64,000 nucleotides of DNA from NCBI GenBank assembly GCA_041658205.1, contig JBBAAO010000001.1, positions 1,054,001-1,118,000 on the forward strand. Direction: 5' to 3'. The notes under the pieces are model-generated. The model had not been told where the DNA came from and did not search any database. It saw only the letters and a list, made by a program, of their open reading frames with translations. This document shows positions 54,277 through 62,581 of this stretch, in pieces (positions within the stretch are counted from its first letter, which is position 1; the number at the start of each line of letters is the position of its first letter). The DNA is from Bacteroidota bacterium (GTDB lineage: Bacteria; Bacteroidota; Ignavibacteria; UBA10030; UBA8401). The position numbers and the translations under genes were made by a program.

Positions 54277-55221
54277 GTGGGCGAAAACATCGCAAACTTG
54301 GAAGAACAGTTCAATCAACGCATTTCCGGCGGCGAAACAATCGAACCGAAAGATTGGATGCCGGAAAAATACCGCAAGCAACTGATGCGGCTCATCTCAC
54401 AACACGCGCATTCTGAAATCATTGGAATGCTCCCCGAAGGAAATTGGATCACTCGTGCTCCATCGCTTCGTCGTAAACTTGCGCTCATTGCAAAAGTACA
54501 GGACGAAGCAGGGCATGGTCATTATCTCTATAGTTCTGCAGAGACACTTGGCATTTCCCGCGAGGAAATGTTTGACCAATTACATGCCGGTAAAGCGAAA
54601 TACTCTTCTATCTTTAATTATCCAACCCTCTCATGGGCAGATATGGGAATGATCGGCTGGCTGGTGGATGGTGCGGCGATTATTAATCAAACAACCATGG
54701 CAAAATGTTCCTACGGTCCTTATTCCCGCGCGCTGCTTCGTATCTGTAAAGAAGAAAATTTCCATAAAAAACAGGGAATGGAAATCGTTGCAACTCTCAT
54801 CGCATCCGGTGAAAAAGGAAAAGCGATGGTTCAAGAATCATTTAATCGCTTCTGGTGGCCTACGTTAATGATGTTCGGACCGCATGACTCCAACTCTCCG
54901 AACAGCCCTGATATGATGAAGTGGAAGATCAAATTAAAAGGAAATGACGAGCTTCGCCAGCGTTTTATTGATATGACCGTGGAACAGGCGCAAGCGTGGG
55001 GTTTATCTGTTCCCGATCCGAAATTGAAATTCAACGAACAAACGAGAAGTTGGGAAACCGGTGATATTGACTGGAAAGAGTTTAATGCTGTCATCAATGG
55101 CGATGGTCCTTGTAATCATGAACGGTTGGCCGCCCGCCGGAATGCACACGACAATGGAAAGTGGGTTCGTGATGCGGCAAGAGCATATGATGAGAAACAA
55201 CGAGTGAAAAATTCCAAATGA
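54277..55221 (+). CDS. paaA: 1,2-phenylacetyl-CoA epoxidase, subunit PaaA
   Basis: 314 residues, GTG start after ACGAGG. Catalytic subunit of the diiron oxygenase that epoxidises phenylacetyl-CoA. Diiron ligands in KVQDEAGHGHYLY (ExxH) and CKEENFHKKQGMEI (ExxH), plus WMPEKYRKQLMRLISQHAHSEIIGMLPEGNW at the N-terminus and FNRFWWPTLMMFGPHDSNSP. First gene of the paaABCD set. Fifty-two bases of spacer before its promoter region separate it from prfC. Confidence 0.97.
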   Translation: MGENIANLEEQFNQRISGGETIEPKDWMPEKYRKQLMRLISQHAHSEIIGMLPEGNWITRAPSLRRKLALIAKVQDEAGHGHYLYSSAETLGISREEMFDQLHAGKAKYSSIFNYPTLSWADMGMIGWLVDGAAIINQTTMAKCSYGPYSRALLRICKEENFHKKQGMEIVATLIASGEKGKAMVQESFNRFWWPTLMMFGPHDSNSPNSPDMMKWKIKLKGNDELRQRFIDMTVEQAQAWGLSVPDPKLKFNEQTRSWETGDIDWKEFNAVINGDGPCNHERLAARRNAHDNGKWVRDAARAYDEKQRVKNSK

Positions 55222-55309
55222 CAAATATCAAATTCCGAACCATTGTCACTTTGAGTTTTGAAAAGAAGTAATTTTGAAATATTCACAGGTGTATTCAATC
55301 AATAACAAT

Positions 55310-55630
55310 ATGTCTGACATTAATAAAACGACACAATCAAACGACCAGTGGGATCTCTGGGAAGTGTTTATTCAGGAATCCGATAACGCACCTCATATAC
55401 ATGCCGGAAGTATTCGTGCTGCTGACGCAGAGAACGCGCTCCAAAATGCACGGGATGTTTTTGCTCGACGGGGAAAAGTAAAAAATATGTGGGTGGTGAA
55501 ATCTGAGCACATTATTGCTACAACATCGACGGACGCAGCCCCTTTTTTTGATCCGACATCTGATAAGGTTTATCGTCACCCACAGTTTTATAAACATACG
55601 TTGGACGATGAACTGTGGAAAAAGTCATGA
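55310..55630 (+). CDS. paaB: 1,2-phenylacetyl-CoA epoxidase, subunit PaaB
   Basis: 106 residues from the ATG at 55310; an in-frame TTG at 55274 lies in the spacer. Recognised by DLWEVFIQESDNAPHIHAGS, DAENALQNARDVFARR and WVVKSEHI. PaaB bridges the PaaAC heterodimers in the epoxidase complex. The stop overlaps the paaC start (ATGA). Confidence 0.94.
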   Translation: MSDINKTTQSNDQWDLWEVFIQESDNAPHIHAGSIRAADAENALQNARDVFARRGKVKNMWVVKSEHIIATTSTDAAPFFDPTSDKVYRHPQFYKHTLDDELWKKS

Positions 55631-56382
55631 ACGAAAAGATAGTTGAATATATCATCCGCCTTGCAGACGATCGGTTGATTCTTGGTCATCGTTTATCTGA
55701 GTGGTGCGGACATGCTCCGATTTTAGAGGAAGATATTGCGTTGGCAAATATTGCATTGGATTGTATTGGCCAGGCAAATTATTTGTATGGTGCCGCGGCC
55801 GAGTTGGAAGGGGAAAAACGAACTGCTGATGAAATCGTCTATTTTCGTGAAGCTGTTGAATACAAAAATCTTTTACTTCTAGAACAACCGAATGTCGATT
55901 TTGCACAGACGATTGTTCGTCAGTTTCTGTACGATTCGTTTGGTATTTTGTTGTTTGATGAATTACAGAAGAGTACATGTGCTCCTCTTGCAGGCATTGC
56001 CCAAAAAGCTGTTAAAGAACTTCGATATCATTTCCGGCATAGTAGTCAATGGATGCTGAGATTAGGTGACGGAACAAAAGAGAGTCACGAACGAGCACAG
56101 AATGCCGTCAATAACTTGTGGAAGTATACGGATGAAATGTTTCTTTCGGATCTTTTAGAGAGTGAGTTATCAACGGAAGGAATCGCAATCCTCTCATCGT
56201 CCCTGAAGGAACGATGGTCAAAAACGGTGACGGAAATAATTGCAACATCAACACTAACTCTTCCGGAGGCAAGTTCGTTTATCCATCAAGGGGGAAGAGA
56301 AGGGAAACACACCGAGCATCTTGGACATCTGTTATCAGAAATGCAGATTGTCGCGCGTTCCTATCCGGATATACAATGGTAG
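55627..56382 (+). CDS. paaC: 1,2-phenylacetyl-CoA epoxidase, subunit PaaC
   Basis: 251 residues from the ATG that overlaps the paaB stop. Ferritin-like helical protein: RLADDRLILGHRLSEWCGHAP, EEDIALANIALDCIGQANYLY and KELRYHFRHSSQWMLRLGDGT. It is the structural partner of PaaA. Standard length. Confidence 0.95.
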   Translation: MNEKIVEYIIRLADDRLILGHRLSEWCGHAPILEEDIALANIALDCIGQANYLYGAAAELEGEKRTADEIVYFREAVEYKNLLLLEQPNVDFAQTIVRQFLYDSFGILLFDELQKSTCAPLAGIAQKAVKELRYHFRHSSQWMLRLGDGTKESHERAQNAVNNLWKYTDEMFLSDLLESELSTEGIAILSSSLKERWSKTVTEIIATSTLTLPEASSFIHQGGREGKHTEHLGHLLSEMQIVARSYPDIQW

Positions 56383-56414
56383 GTTAAGATTAAAAACGAT
56401 CTGTTAAAATAATA

Positions 56415-56912
56415 ATGATTATATCCAGCAACCCTACAGTTGAATCAATAAAAAACCTTCTTTCGTCGATCAATGATCCTGAGGTTCCGGCAATAAATAT
56501 TTTGGAATTGGGAATTGTTCGGAATGTCATTGTGAATGAAAATACTGTGTCAATTACAATTACGCCGACCTATTCAGGATGTCCCGCCATGAAGATGATC
56601 GAAGATGAAATTTATCGTGTGTTGAGTGGAAATGGTATTTCGTCGATTTCCATAAAGACGGTATTTTCTCCTGCATGGACAACAGATTGGATCGACAATT
56701 CAACAAAAGAAAAATTGCGAAAATATGGTATTGCCCCTCCGCATGTTGCGGATCAATCACCGCTGTTGCAAATTGAAATGCCGCATGTGGAATGTCCTCA
56801 TTGTAATTCAATGGATACTCAAATAAAAAGCGAATTCGGTTCCACGGCATGCAAGTCCTATTATTTTTGTCATTCTTGTCACCAAGCATTTGAATATTTT
56901 AAGTCATTCTAA
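56415..56912 (+). CDS. paaD: Phenylacetate epoxidase maturation protein PaaD
   Basis: 165 residues. A MIP18 (DUF59) domain (INDPEVPAINILELGIVRNV, TYSGCPAMKMIEDEI) followed by a C-terminal zinc ribbon with four cysteines in two pairs (VECPHCNSMD, YFCHSCHQAFEYF), the PaaD arrangement. It is thought to help mature the PaaE Fe-S protein or the epoxidase. Follows paaC by 32 bases. Confidence 0.94.
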   Translation: MIISSNPTVESIKNLLSSINDPEVPAINILELGIVRNVIVNENTVSITITPTYSGCPAMKMIEDEIYRVLSGNGISSISIKTVFSPAWTTDWIDNSTKEKLRKYGIAPPHVADQSPLLQIEMPHVECPHCNSMDTQIKSEFGSTACKSYYFCHSCHQAFEYFKSF

Positions 56913-56960
56913 TGAAATTCACCGGATAGTATCCAAAACATCCGGACGACTGAGAGAACA

Positions 56961-58169
56961 ATGAAACCAGTATATATAATCGATGCCATCAGAACACCCA
57001 TTGGGAAATACGGCGGGGCATTATCGTCAATTCGTCCCGATGATCTGGCTGCTATTGTTATCAAAAGACTTGTAGAACGAAATCAACAAATAGATCCCTC
57101 AGTGTATGATGAAGTGATTCTTGGCTGTGCGAATCAAGCGGGAGAAGATAATCGAAATGTTGCGCGGATGTCATCGTTACTTGCAGGATTACCCGTTACG
57201 CTTCCTGCAGAAACTGTCAATCGACTTTGTGCCTCGGGGATGAGTGCTGTTGCAATTGCTGCGAATAAGATCAAAGTAGGAGATGGAGATATATATATTG
57301 CCGGCGGAGTGGAAAGCATGTCCCGCGCACCGTATGTGATGGCAAAACCTTCAGAAGCATTTTCCCGTTCTCCGGAGATTGCGGATTCATCGTTGGGATG
57401 GAGATTCGTTAATCCAAAAATGATGGAGATATATGGTATTGATTCCATGGGAGAGACAGCTGAGAATGTTGCCGAGCAATACAAAATTTCACGTGAAGAT
57501 CAGGATACATTTGCTTTATGGTCACAACAAAAAGCGAAACGATCAATCACAAGCGAACGATTCTTCAAAGAAATCATTACGATCGAAGTTCCGACAAAAA
57601 AGGAAACAATTATTATCGGAGATGATGAATTTCCAAAACTGGATACGACGCTTGAAAAACTCTCCAAACTGAAACCGGCATTTCGTAAAGATGGAAAAGG
57701 AAGTGTGACAGCTGGAAATTCTTCCGGACTGAATGATGGTGCCTGTGCCTTGATTTTAGCATCCGAAAAAGCGGTAAAGAAATATGGACTCAAACCGATC
57801 GCAAAATTCATTGCTTCTGCAGTTGTGGGAGTAGAACCCCGTATCATGGGAATTGGACCGCTTCCCGCATCACAAAAAGTACTAGCAAAAGTCGGCTTAA
57901 ATATTTCTGATATGTCGGTGATAGAAATGAACGAAGCGTTTGCAGTACAATGTCTTGCAACGCTACGCGGACTCGGTCTTGCTGATAATGATCCCCGCAT
58001 AAATCCAAACGGAGGAGCGATTGCTCTCGGTCATCCGCTTGGAATGTCCGGCGCACGGCTAATCACCACGGCAGCATACGAATTGCAATCCAATGGCGGA
58101 CGATATGCACTTTGTACCATGTGTATTGGAGTTGGGCAGGGAATGGCTTCTATAATTGAACGAGTTTAA
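56961..58169 (+). CDS. paaJ: 3-oxoadipyl-CoA / acetyl-CoA C-acyltransferase
   Basis: 402 residues. Thiolase with TPIGKYGGALSSIRPDDL, GCANQAGEDNRNVARM, nucleophile Cys in TVNRLCASGMSA, SMGETAENVAEQY, and C-terminal GHPLGMSGARL and LCTMCIGVGQG. The first three patterns are typical of 3-oxoadipyl-CoA thiolases (PaaJ/PcaF), which release acetyl-CoA and succinyl-CoA at the end of the pathway. The pathway context supports this over a generic acetyl-CoA acetyltransferase. Confidence 0.9.
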   Translation: MKPVYIIDAIRTPIGKYGGALSSIRPDDLAAIVIKRLVERNQQIDPSVYDEVILGCANQAGEDNRNVARMSSLLAGLPVTLPAETVNRLCASGMSAVAIAANKIKVGDGDIYIAGGVESMSRAPYVMAKPSEAFSRSPEIADSSLGWRFVNPKMMEIYGIDSMGETAENVAEQYKISREDQDTFALWSQQKAKRSITSERFFKEIITIEVPTKKETIIIGDDEFPKLDTTLEKLSKLKPAFRKDGKGSVTAGNSSGLNDGACALILASEKAVKKYGLKPIAKFIASAVVGVEPRIMGIGPLPASQKVLAKVGLNISDMSVIEMNEAFAVQCLATLRGLGLADNDPRINPNGGAIALGHPLGMSGARLITTAAYELQSNGGRYALCTMCIGVGQGMASIIERV

Positions 58170-58176
58170 TTGTAAA

Positions 58177-58212
58177 ATTATCAAGATTATCAAGATTATC
58201 AAGATTATCAAA
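58177..58212. repeat. 9-bp tandem repeat
   Basis: Four units of ATTATCAAG (last one ATTATCAAA) 8 bases after the paaJ stop. Simple tandem repeat in noncoding DNA. Confidence 0.9.
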
Positions 58213-58265
58213 ATTACAAAATATCATTATTGATAGCTCAAAAGTTAGAAAGTTGTAACGTTTTA

Positions 58266-58331
58266 AGGTTCAAGATTTCAAACTTTCAAACTCTCAAGCT
58301 CTCAAACTTTCTAACTTTCAAACTTTCAAAC
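58266..58331. repeat. Degenerate CTTTCAAA repeat
   Basis: Pyrimidine-rich strand of imperfect 8-10 base units (TTTCAAACTT, TCTCAAGCTC and similar). Lies between paaJ and paaY. Confidence 0.75.
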
Positions 58332-58378
58332 CCCGTAGCACGAAGAATGGTTTTTTAAAGCTTGGAAAATTTGCAATC

Positions 58379-58975
58379 ATGAAAATAAAAAATATTTTTT
58401 CCTTTAAGAGTTTTATTCCGGTCATTCATAAAAGTGCCTTCATCCATCCGCAGGCAACAATCATCGGCAATGTGATTATCGGAAAAGATGTCTATGTCGG
58501 TCCGTCTGCTGTCATTCGCGGTGATTGGGGAGGTATCGTTATCGAAGATGGATGTAATATCCAGGAAACGTGCGTAGTTCATGTCTTTCCAGGGAAATCG
58601 ATCACACTGAAGAAAAATGCTCATATCGGACATGGATCTATTATCCATGGAGCGAACATTGGTGAGAATGTGTTGGTGGGAATGAATGCTGTTGTGATGG
58701 ACAAAGCGGACGTTGGTGATAATTCTATCATAGGGGCTTTAACGTTTGTCCCGGCGGAAATGCAAATCCCGCCACGATCTGTCGTTGTCGGTAATCCGGG
58801 AAAAATCGTAAAACAGGTTTCGGATGAGATGCTTGAATGGAAAACACAAGGGACTGCCTTATATCAAACACTCCCCAATGATCTTCGTAAGGCGATGAAG
58901 CCAGTGAAGCCGTTGAGGAAAGTTCCGAAAAACAGAGCAAAGCAAGAAAAATTATTTGAGAATTGGAAAAAGTGA
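58379..58975 (+). CDS. paaY: PaaY-like gamma-class hexapeptide protein (thioesterase/carbonic-anhydrase fold)
   Basis: 198 residues. Left-handed beta-helix with hexapeptide repeats (FIHPQATIIGNVIIGKDVYVGPSAVIRGDWG), conserved VFPGKS and histidines in KKNAHIGHGSIIHGANIG, and VVVGNPGKIVKQVSDEM toward the end. PaaY hydrolyses dead-end CoA thioesters such as 2-hydroxycyclohepta-1,4,6-triene-1-formyl-CoA in the phenylacetate pathway. The position between paaJ and paaZ supports PaaY over a general carbonic anhydrase. Confidence 0.9.
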   Translation: MKIKNIFSFKSFIPVIHKSAFIHPQATIIGNVIIGKDVYVGPSAVIRGDWGGIVIEDGCNIQETCVVHVFPGKSITLKKNAHIGHGSIIHGANIGENVLVGMNAVVMDKADVGDNSIIGALTFVPAEMQIPPRSVVVGNPGKIVKQVSDEMLEWKTQGTALYQTLPNDLRKAMKPVKPLRKVPKNRAKQEKLFENWKK

Positions 58976-59035
58976 CATCAGGTGTGAGAATTTTGCTTAT
59001 TTACAACCAGTTGATTACATTACCAATATATTTAT

Positions 59036-59242
59036 ATGATAAAATTGACCTCGAGAGTATCGGAACAACTTGGTAAGGTGTTTCTTAATATCGGACAAGG
59101 TTTGATTTTAGCTGGAATTGTGGGAAGATTGATTCAACATGATACCTCTATTGTTGATTCAATTGTGGCTTATCTTCTGGGAGCATATGCAATTGGAATT
59201 GGATTATACTTTATTAGTAGGACAAATGTAGAGGAGGAATAA
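59036..59242 (+). CDS. Small membrane protein, two helices (68 residues)
   Basis: Two hydrophobic segments (about residues 18-33 and 43-60) with short polar ends and an acidic tail (NVEEE). Nothing recognisable. It lies 4 bases upstream of a second tiny membrane protein with a GAGGAGG ribosome binding site, so the pair is co-transcribed and ends at the terminator at 59382. Confidence 0.65.
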   Translation: MIKLTSRVSEQLGKVFLNIGQGLILAGIVGRLIQHDTSIVDSIVAYLLGAYAIGIGLYFISRTNVEEE

Positions 59243-59246
59243 TACT

Positions 59247-59351
59247 ATGGATACCATCATTCTATTTGGCGTTATCACAGCTGTTGTGGGGACAATTTTA
59301 GTTGCTATCGTACATTTTACTACAAAAAAACGTCCACAAGTACATCGTTGA
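59247..59351 (+). CDS. Very small single-helix membrane protein (34 residues)
   Basis: ATG at 59247 preceded by GAGGAGG; one hydrophobic helix (LFGVITAVVGTILVAIV) followed by a basic tail (TTKKRPQVHR), so N-out/C-in topology is predicted. It follows the 68-residue membrane protein directly. No family is recognised; size and form recall small regulatory membrane peptides. Confidence 0.6.
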   Translation: MDTIILFGVITAVVGTILVAIVHFTTKKRPQVHR

Positions 59352-59381
59352 AACGAAGTGAGTGAACATTTATCAATTCTG

Positions 59382-59406
59382 ACGCCAAGCAAATCTTGGC
59401 GTTTTT
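59382..59406 (+). terminator. Rho-independent terminator
   Basis: ACGCCAAG (59382-59389) pairs with CTTGGCGT (59395-59402) around CAAAT, followed by TTTTTGTTTT. Ends the small membrane protein unit before paaZ. Confidence 0.93.
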
Positions 59407-59426
59407 GTTTTCATCAAACATATCAC

Positions 59427-59576
59427 ATGGTCAAACTTTTTCCGTTTTTTCTCTCTGCTATACTATCCTCCCAAACATCTTTACAAATGTTTGTTGAAGG
59501 TGAAGCAAAATTGGAAACCTCAGAACTCATCTCCAAAGATATCCGCGATGCCGTTGGTTATAGAAGTGGTGAGTGA
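59427..59576 (+). pseudogene. Possible fragment of exported protein (49 residues)
   Basis: The frame opens with a signal-peptide-like stretch (MVKLFPFFLSAILSSQ) and continues with QMFVEGEAKLETSELISKDI, which recalls the start of exported proteins with a GEA/GEG strand and an acidic-helix repeat, then stops. It is not preceded by a clear ribosome binding site. It could be a decayed gene or chance. Confidence 0.25.
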
Positions 59577-59596
59577 CTTGAAAATATAAAAATCTT

Positions 59597-61654
59597 ATGA
59601 AAATAAAATCATACGCATACGGACAATGGATTGAAGGGAATGGCACAGCGACACAACTTCTGAGTGCCGTTAGCGGCGAACATATTTTTGATGCAGATAG
59701 CACTGGACTCGATTTTAACCAAATGATTGAGTTTGGAAGAACAGTTGGCGGTGTCAATATTCGAAAATATACATTCCATCAACGAGCATTAATGTTGAAG
59801 GAATTGGCGAAGTATCTCTCTGAACGGAAAGAAATATTTTATAAACTCTCATACTTTACCGGTGCAACAAAGACTGATTCGTGGTTTGATATCGACGGTG
59901 GTATCGGAACACTCTTTGCGTTTGCCAGCAAAGGACGCAAAGAACTTCCTAACCAGACAGTATATATTGACGGCGGAACGGAATCACTCTCAAAAGGTGG
60001 TACGTTTGTCGGACGACATATTTGCGTGCCGCTTGAAGGTGTTGCTGTTCATATCAACGCATTTAATTTTCCTGTCTGGGGTATGTTAGAAAAATTTGCC
60101 CCTTCTTTTCTTGCCGGAATGCCGTGTATCATCAAACCGGCAACCTCCACCAGTTACGTTGCGCAAAAAGTAGTGGAAGAGATCATTGCTTCGAACATTC
60201 TACCTATTGGTTCACTGCAGATCATTTGCGGAAGTGTCGGAAATCTGTTCGATCATCTTTCCATGCAGGATGTGGTGACGTTTACCGGTTCGCATTCCAC
60301 CGGGATAAAACTCCGACAACACAAAAATGTCATTGAACACTCGATCCGATTCAATATGGAAGCAGATTCTTTGAATTGCTGCGTTCTCGGAGAAGATGCA
60401 ACGCCGGATTCGGAAGAATTTTCACTCTATATAAAAGAAGTTGCGAGAGAACTAACCACAAAAGCGGGACAACGCTGCACTGCAATTCGGAGAATTATCG
60501 TTCCGAATGACCGAGTGCAGGATGTGATTACTGCGTTGCAAAAAAGATTATCCGGAGTCATTATCGGCGATCCAATTCTTGATGATGTAAAAATGGGTCC
60601 ATTGGTTGGAAAAGATCAGTTTACAGAAGTAACCGCACGCGTTGGAGACTTATCACGATCGAGTGAAAAAGTATTTGAGTATTCCGGTGAATTCAAAAAG
60701 AATGGACACAGTATTGAAAATGGTTCGTTCTTTCGCCCTACATTGATGCATTGTGCCAAACCATTATCCGCTATTGAGCCGCATAGCATAGAAGCATTTG
60801 GTCCTGTCAGCACGATAATGGGATATTCGAATATGGATGAAGCTATTGAAATTGTGCGGCGAGGGAAAGGGAGTTTAGTCGGTTCATTCTTTTCAAACAA
60901 TGATCGTTTTTGCAAAGAGTTTGCTTTGGGAATCGCTCCATATCATGGACGGATTATGATGGTTAATCGTTTTAGCGCGAAAGAATCGACCGGTCACGGT
61001 TCACCGATGCCGCAAATGGTTCATGGAGGACCGGGAAGAGCTGGAGGTGGAGAGGAATTGGGTGGAATTCGAAGCGTGCTTCACTACATGCAGCGAACTG
61101 CGCTTCAGGGATCGCCGACAACTCTGGGAAATATTTATGGTGAATACACTGTTGGAGCAATGACACATACAGATGGAGTCCATCCATTCAAAAAATATTT
61201 TGAAGATTTGGTGATTGGTGATTCATTATTAACCAAAACAAGAACATTTACCATTGATGAAGTCGAACGGTTTGCAGATTTGAGCGGCGATCATTTCTAT
61301 GCGCATATGGATGATGATCTTGCACGGAAATCAATTTTTGAACGGCGCGTAGTGCATGGATATTTTGTTCTTTCTGCAGCGGCAGGATTGTTTGTAGAAC
61401 CCGGATTTGTTCCGGTGATGGCGAACTACGGGCTTGAAGGATTGCGATTTATTAAACCTGTCTATCCCGGCGATACGATTCAGGTACGGTTAACGGTAAA
61501 ATCTACTCGTCCTAAAGAAGGGGAGAATCAAGGTGTTGTAGAATGGGATGTGATTGTGATGAACCAAAAGAATGAACAAGTTGCTGTGTATACATTACTG
61601 ACGTTAGTAGTAAAAAGAAAAGACATAAGTAAAAAGGAAAAAGATAAAAGTTAA
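59597..61654 (+). CDS. paaZ: Bifunctional oxepin-CoA hydrolase / 3-oxo-5,6-dehydrosuberyl-CoA semialdehyde dehydrogenase
   Basis: 685 residues. N-terminal aldehyde dehydrogenase (about 1-520) with the Glu in FNMEADSLNC and nucleophile Cys in KAGQRCTAIRR, and a C-terminal MaoC-type hydratase (about 545-680) with Asp and His in DLSGDHFYAHMDDD. PaaZ opens the oxepin ring and oxidises the resulting aldehyde. The C-terminal tail (KRKDISKKEKDKS) merges into a low-complexity repeat that continues past the stop. Confidence 0.96.
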   Translation: MKIKSYAYGQWIEGNGTATQLLSAVSGEHIFDADSTGLDFNQMIEFGRTVGGVNIRKYTFHQRALMLKELAKYLSERKEIFYKLSYFTGATKTDSWFDIDGGIGTLFAFASKGRKELPNQTVYIDGGTESLSKGGTFVGRHICVPLEGVAVHINAFNFPVWGMLEKFAPSFLAGMPCIIKPATSTSYVAQKVVEEIIASNILPIGSLQIICGSVGNLFDHLSMQDVVTFTGSHSTGIKLRQHKNVIEHSIRFNMEADSLNCCVLGEDATPDSEEFSLYIKEVARELTTKAGQRCTAIRRIIVPNDRVQDVITALQKRLSGVIIGDPILDDVKMGPLVGKDQFTEVTARVGDLSRSSEKVFEYSGEFKKNGHSIENGSFFRPTLMHCAKPLSAIEPHSIEAFGPVSTIMGYSNMDEAIEIVRRGKGSLVGSFFSNNDRFCKEFALGIAPYHGRIMMVNRFSAKESTGHGSPMPQMVHGGPGRAGGGEELGGIRSVLHYMQRTALQGSPTTLGNIYGEYTVGAMTHTDGVHPFKKYFEDLVIGDSLLTKTRTFTIDEVERFADLSGDHFYAHMDDDLARKSIFERRVVHGYFVLSAAAGLFVEPGFVPVMANYGLEGLRFIKPVYPGDTIQVRLTVKSTRPKEGENQGVVEWDVIVMNQKNEQVAVYTLLTLVVKRKDISKKEKDKS

Positions 61655-61708
61655 AAGATAAAAATTAAAAAATAAAAGTTAAAAGATAAAAATTAAAAAA
61701 TAAAAGTA
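61653..61708. repeat. 28-bp A-rich direct repeat after paaZ
   Basis: AAAAGATAAAAATTAAAAAA-type unit, 28 bases, at 61653-61680 and again at 61681-61708 with one difference. Further partial copies (AAAAGTTAAAAGATAAAA) continue to about 61740, and the pattern extends back into the last codons of paaZ. Confidence 0.85.
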
Positions 61709-61780
61709 AAAAGTTAAAAGATAAAAAAGTCAAAAGTTAACATTCTAACACGTGAAGAGAACAACTTTCCAGACAGTATT

Positions 61781-62557
61781 ATGAACTATCAACATATTAT
61801 CGTAACAATTGAGAATCACATCGCACGAGTAATGCTCAACCGGTCGCCGGTGAACGCTTTAAATAAAGAGCTCGTTGCTGAACTTGTCTATGCAGCAAAT
61901 ACATTTAAAGCGAATGGTGAAGTTTGGGTAGTTGCCGTAACAGCGGCGGGAAAAACATTTTGTGCCGGTGCCGATCTTAAAGAGCGAGCGGGAGTGTCGC
62001 AAGATCAAGTGATCAATTTTGTGAAAGGAATCCAATCTGTCGCTGCGTCATGGTGCGATATTGCTCAACCGGTCATTATGGGAATTCAAGGTCCCGCTCT
62101 AGGTGGAGGATTGGAGTTTGCCTTGTCGGGGGATATTCTCGTAGCGAGCGAAACTGCAACATTAGGATTACCGGAGACGAGTTTGGGTATTATTCCTGCT
62201 GCAGGAGGAACGCAACGGTTAGCGCAACGGACTTCATCGGGAGTTGCGAAGAAATGGATTTTGACGGCAAAACATTTTTCCGCGAAAGAAGCAAAGGAAG
62301 ATGGTGTGGTCGATTTTGTTTTTCCGGCAGAAACCTTTGCAAAAGAATTTGAGAAGATAGTCCAAACAGTTACAGCAAATGCACCCCTTGCAATTCGTCA
62401 GGCGAAAAAAGCGATTGAATCATCCTACAGCGATTGGTTGATGGACGGATTTGAAAATGAACGAACATATTATGAACCGTTGATTCCTACAGAAGACAGA
62501 AGCGAAGCACTGAAAGCGTTTGCAGAAAAGAGAAAACCTGTTTGGAAGGGGAAATAA
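61781..62557 (+). CDS. Enoyl-CoA hydratase/isomerase family protein
   Basis: 258 residues. Crotonase fold: TFCAGADLKERAG (oxyanion loop), GIQGPALGGGLEFALSGD, LGLPETSLGIIPAAGGTQRL (catalytic Glu region). Last gene of the paa block; candidate for PaaF (dehydroadipyl-CoA hydratase) or PaaG, though ADLKERAG also occurs in methylglutaconyl-CoA hydratases of leucine breakdown. The reaction cannot be fixed from the sequence. Confidence 0.9.
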   Translation: MNYQHIIVTIENHIARVMLNRSPVNALNKELVAELVYAANTFKANGEVWVVAVTAAGKTFCAGADLKERAGVSQDQVINFVKGIQSVAASWCDIAQPVIMGIQGPALGGGLEFALSGDILVASETATLGLPETSLGIIPAAGGTQRLAQRTSSGVAKKWILTAKHFSAKEAKEDGVVDFVFPAETFAKEFEKIVQTVTANAPLAIRQAKKAIESSYSDWLMDGFENERTYYEPLIPTEDRSEALKAFAEKRKPVWKGK

Positions 62558-62581
62558 TGTATAGTGCAGTTTGTTGATACA

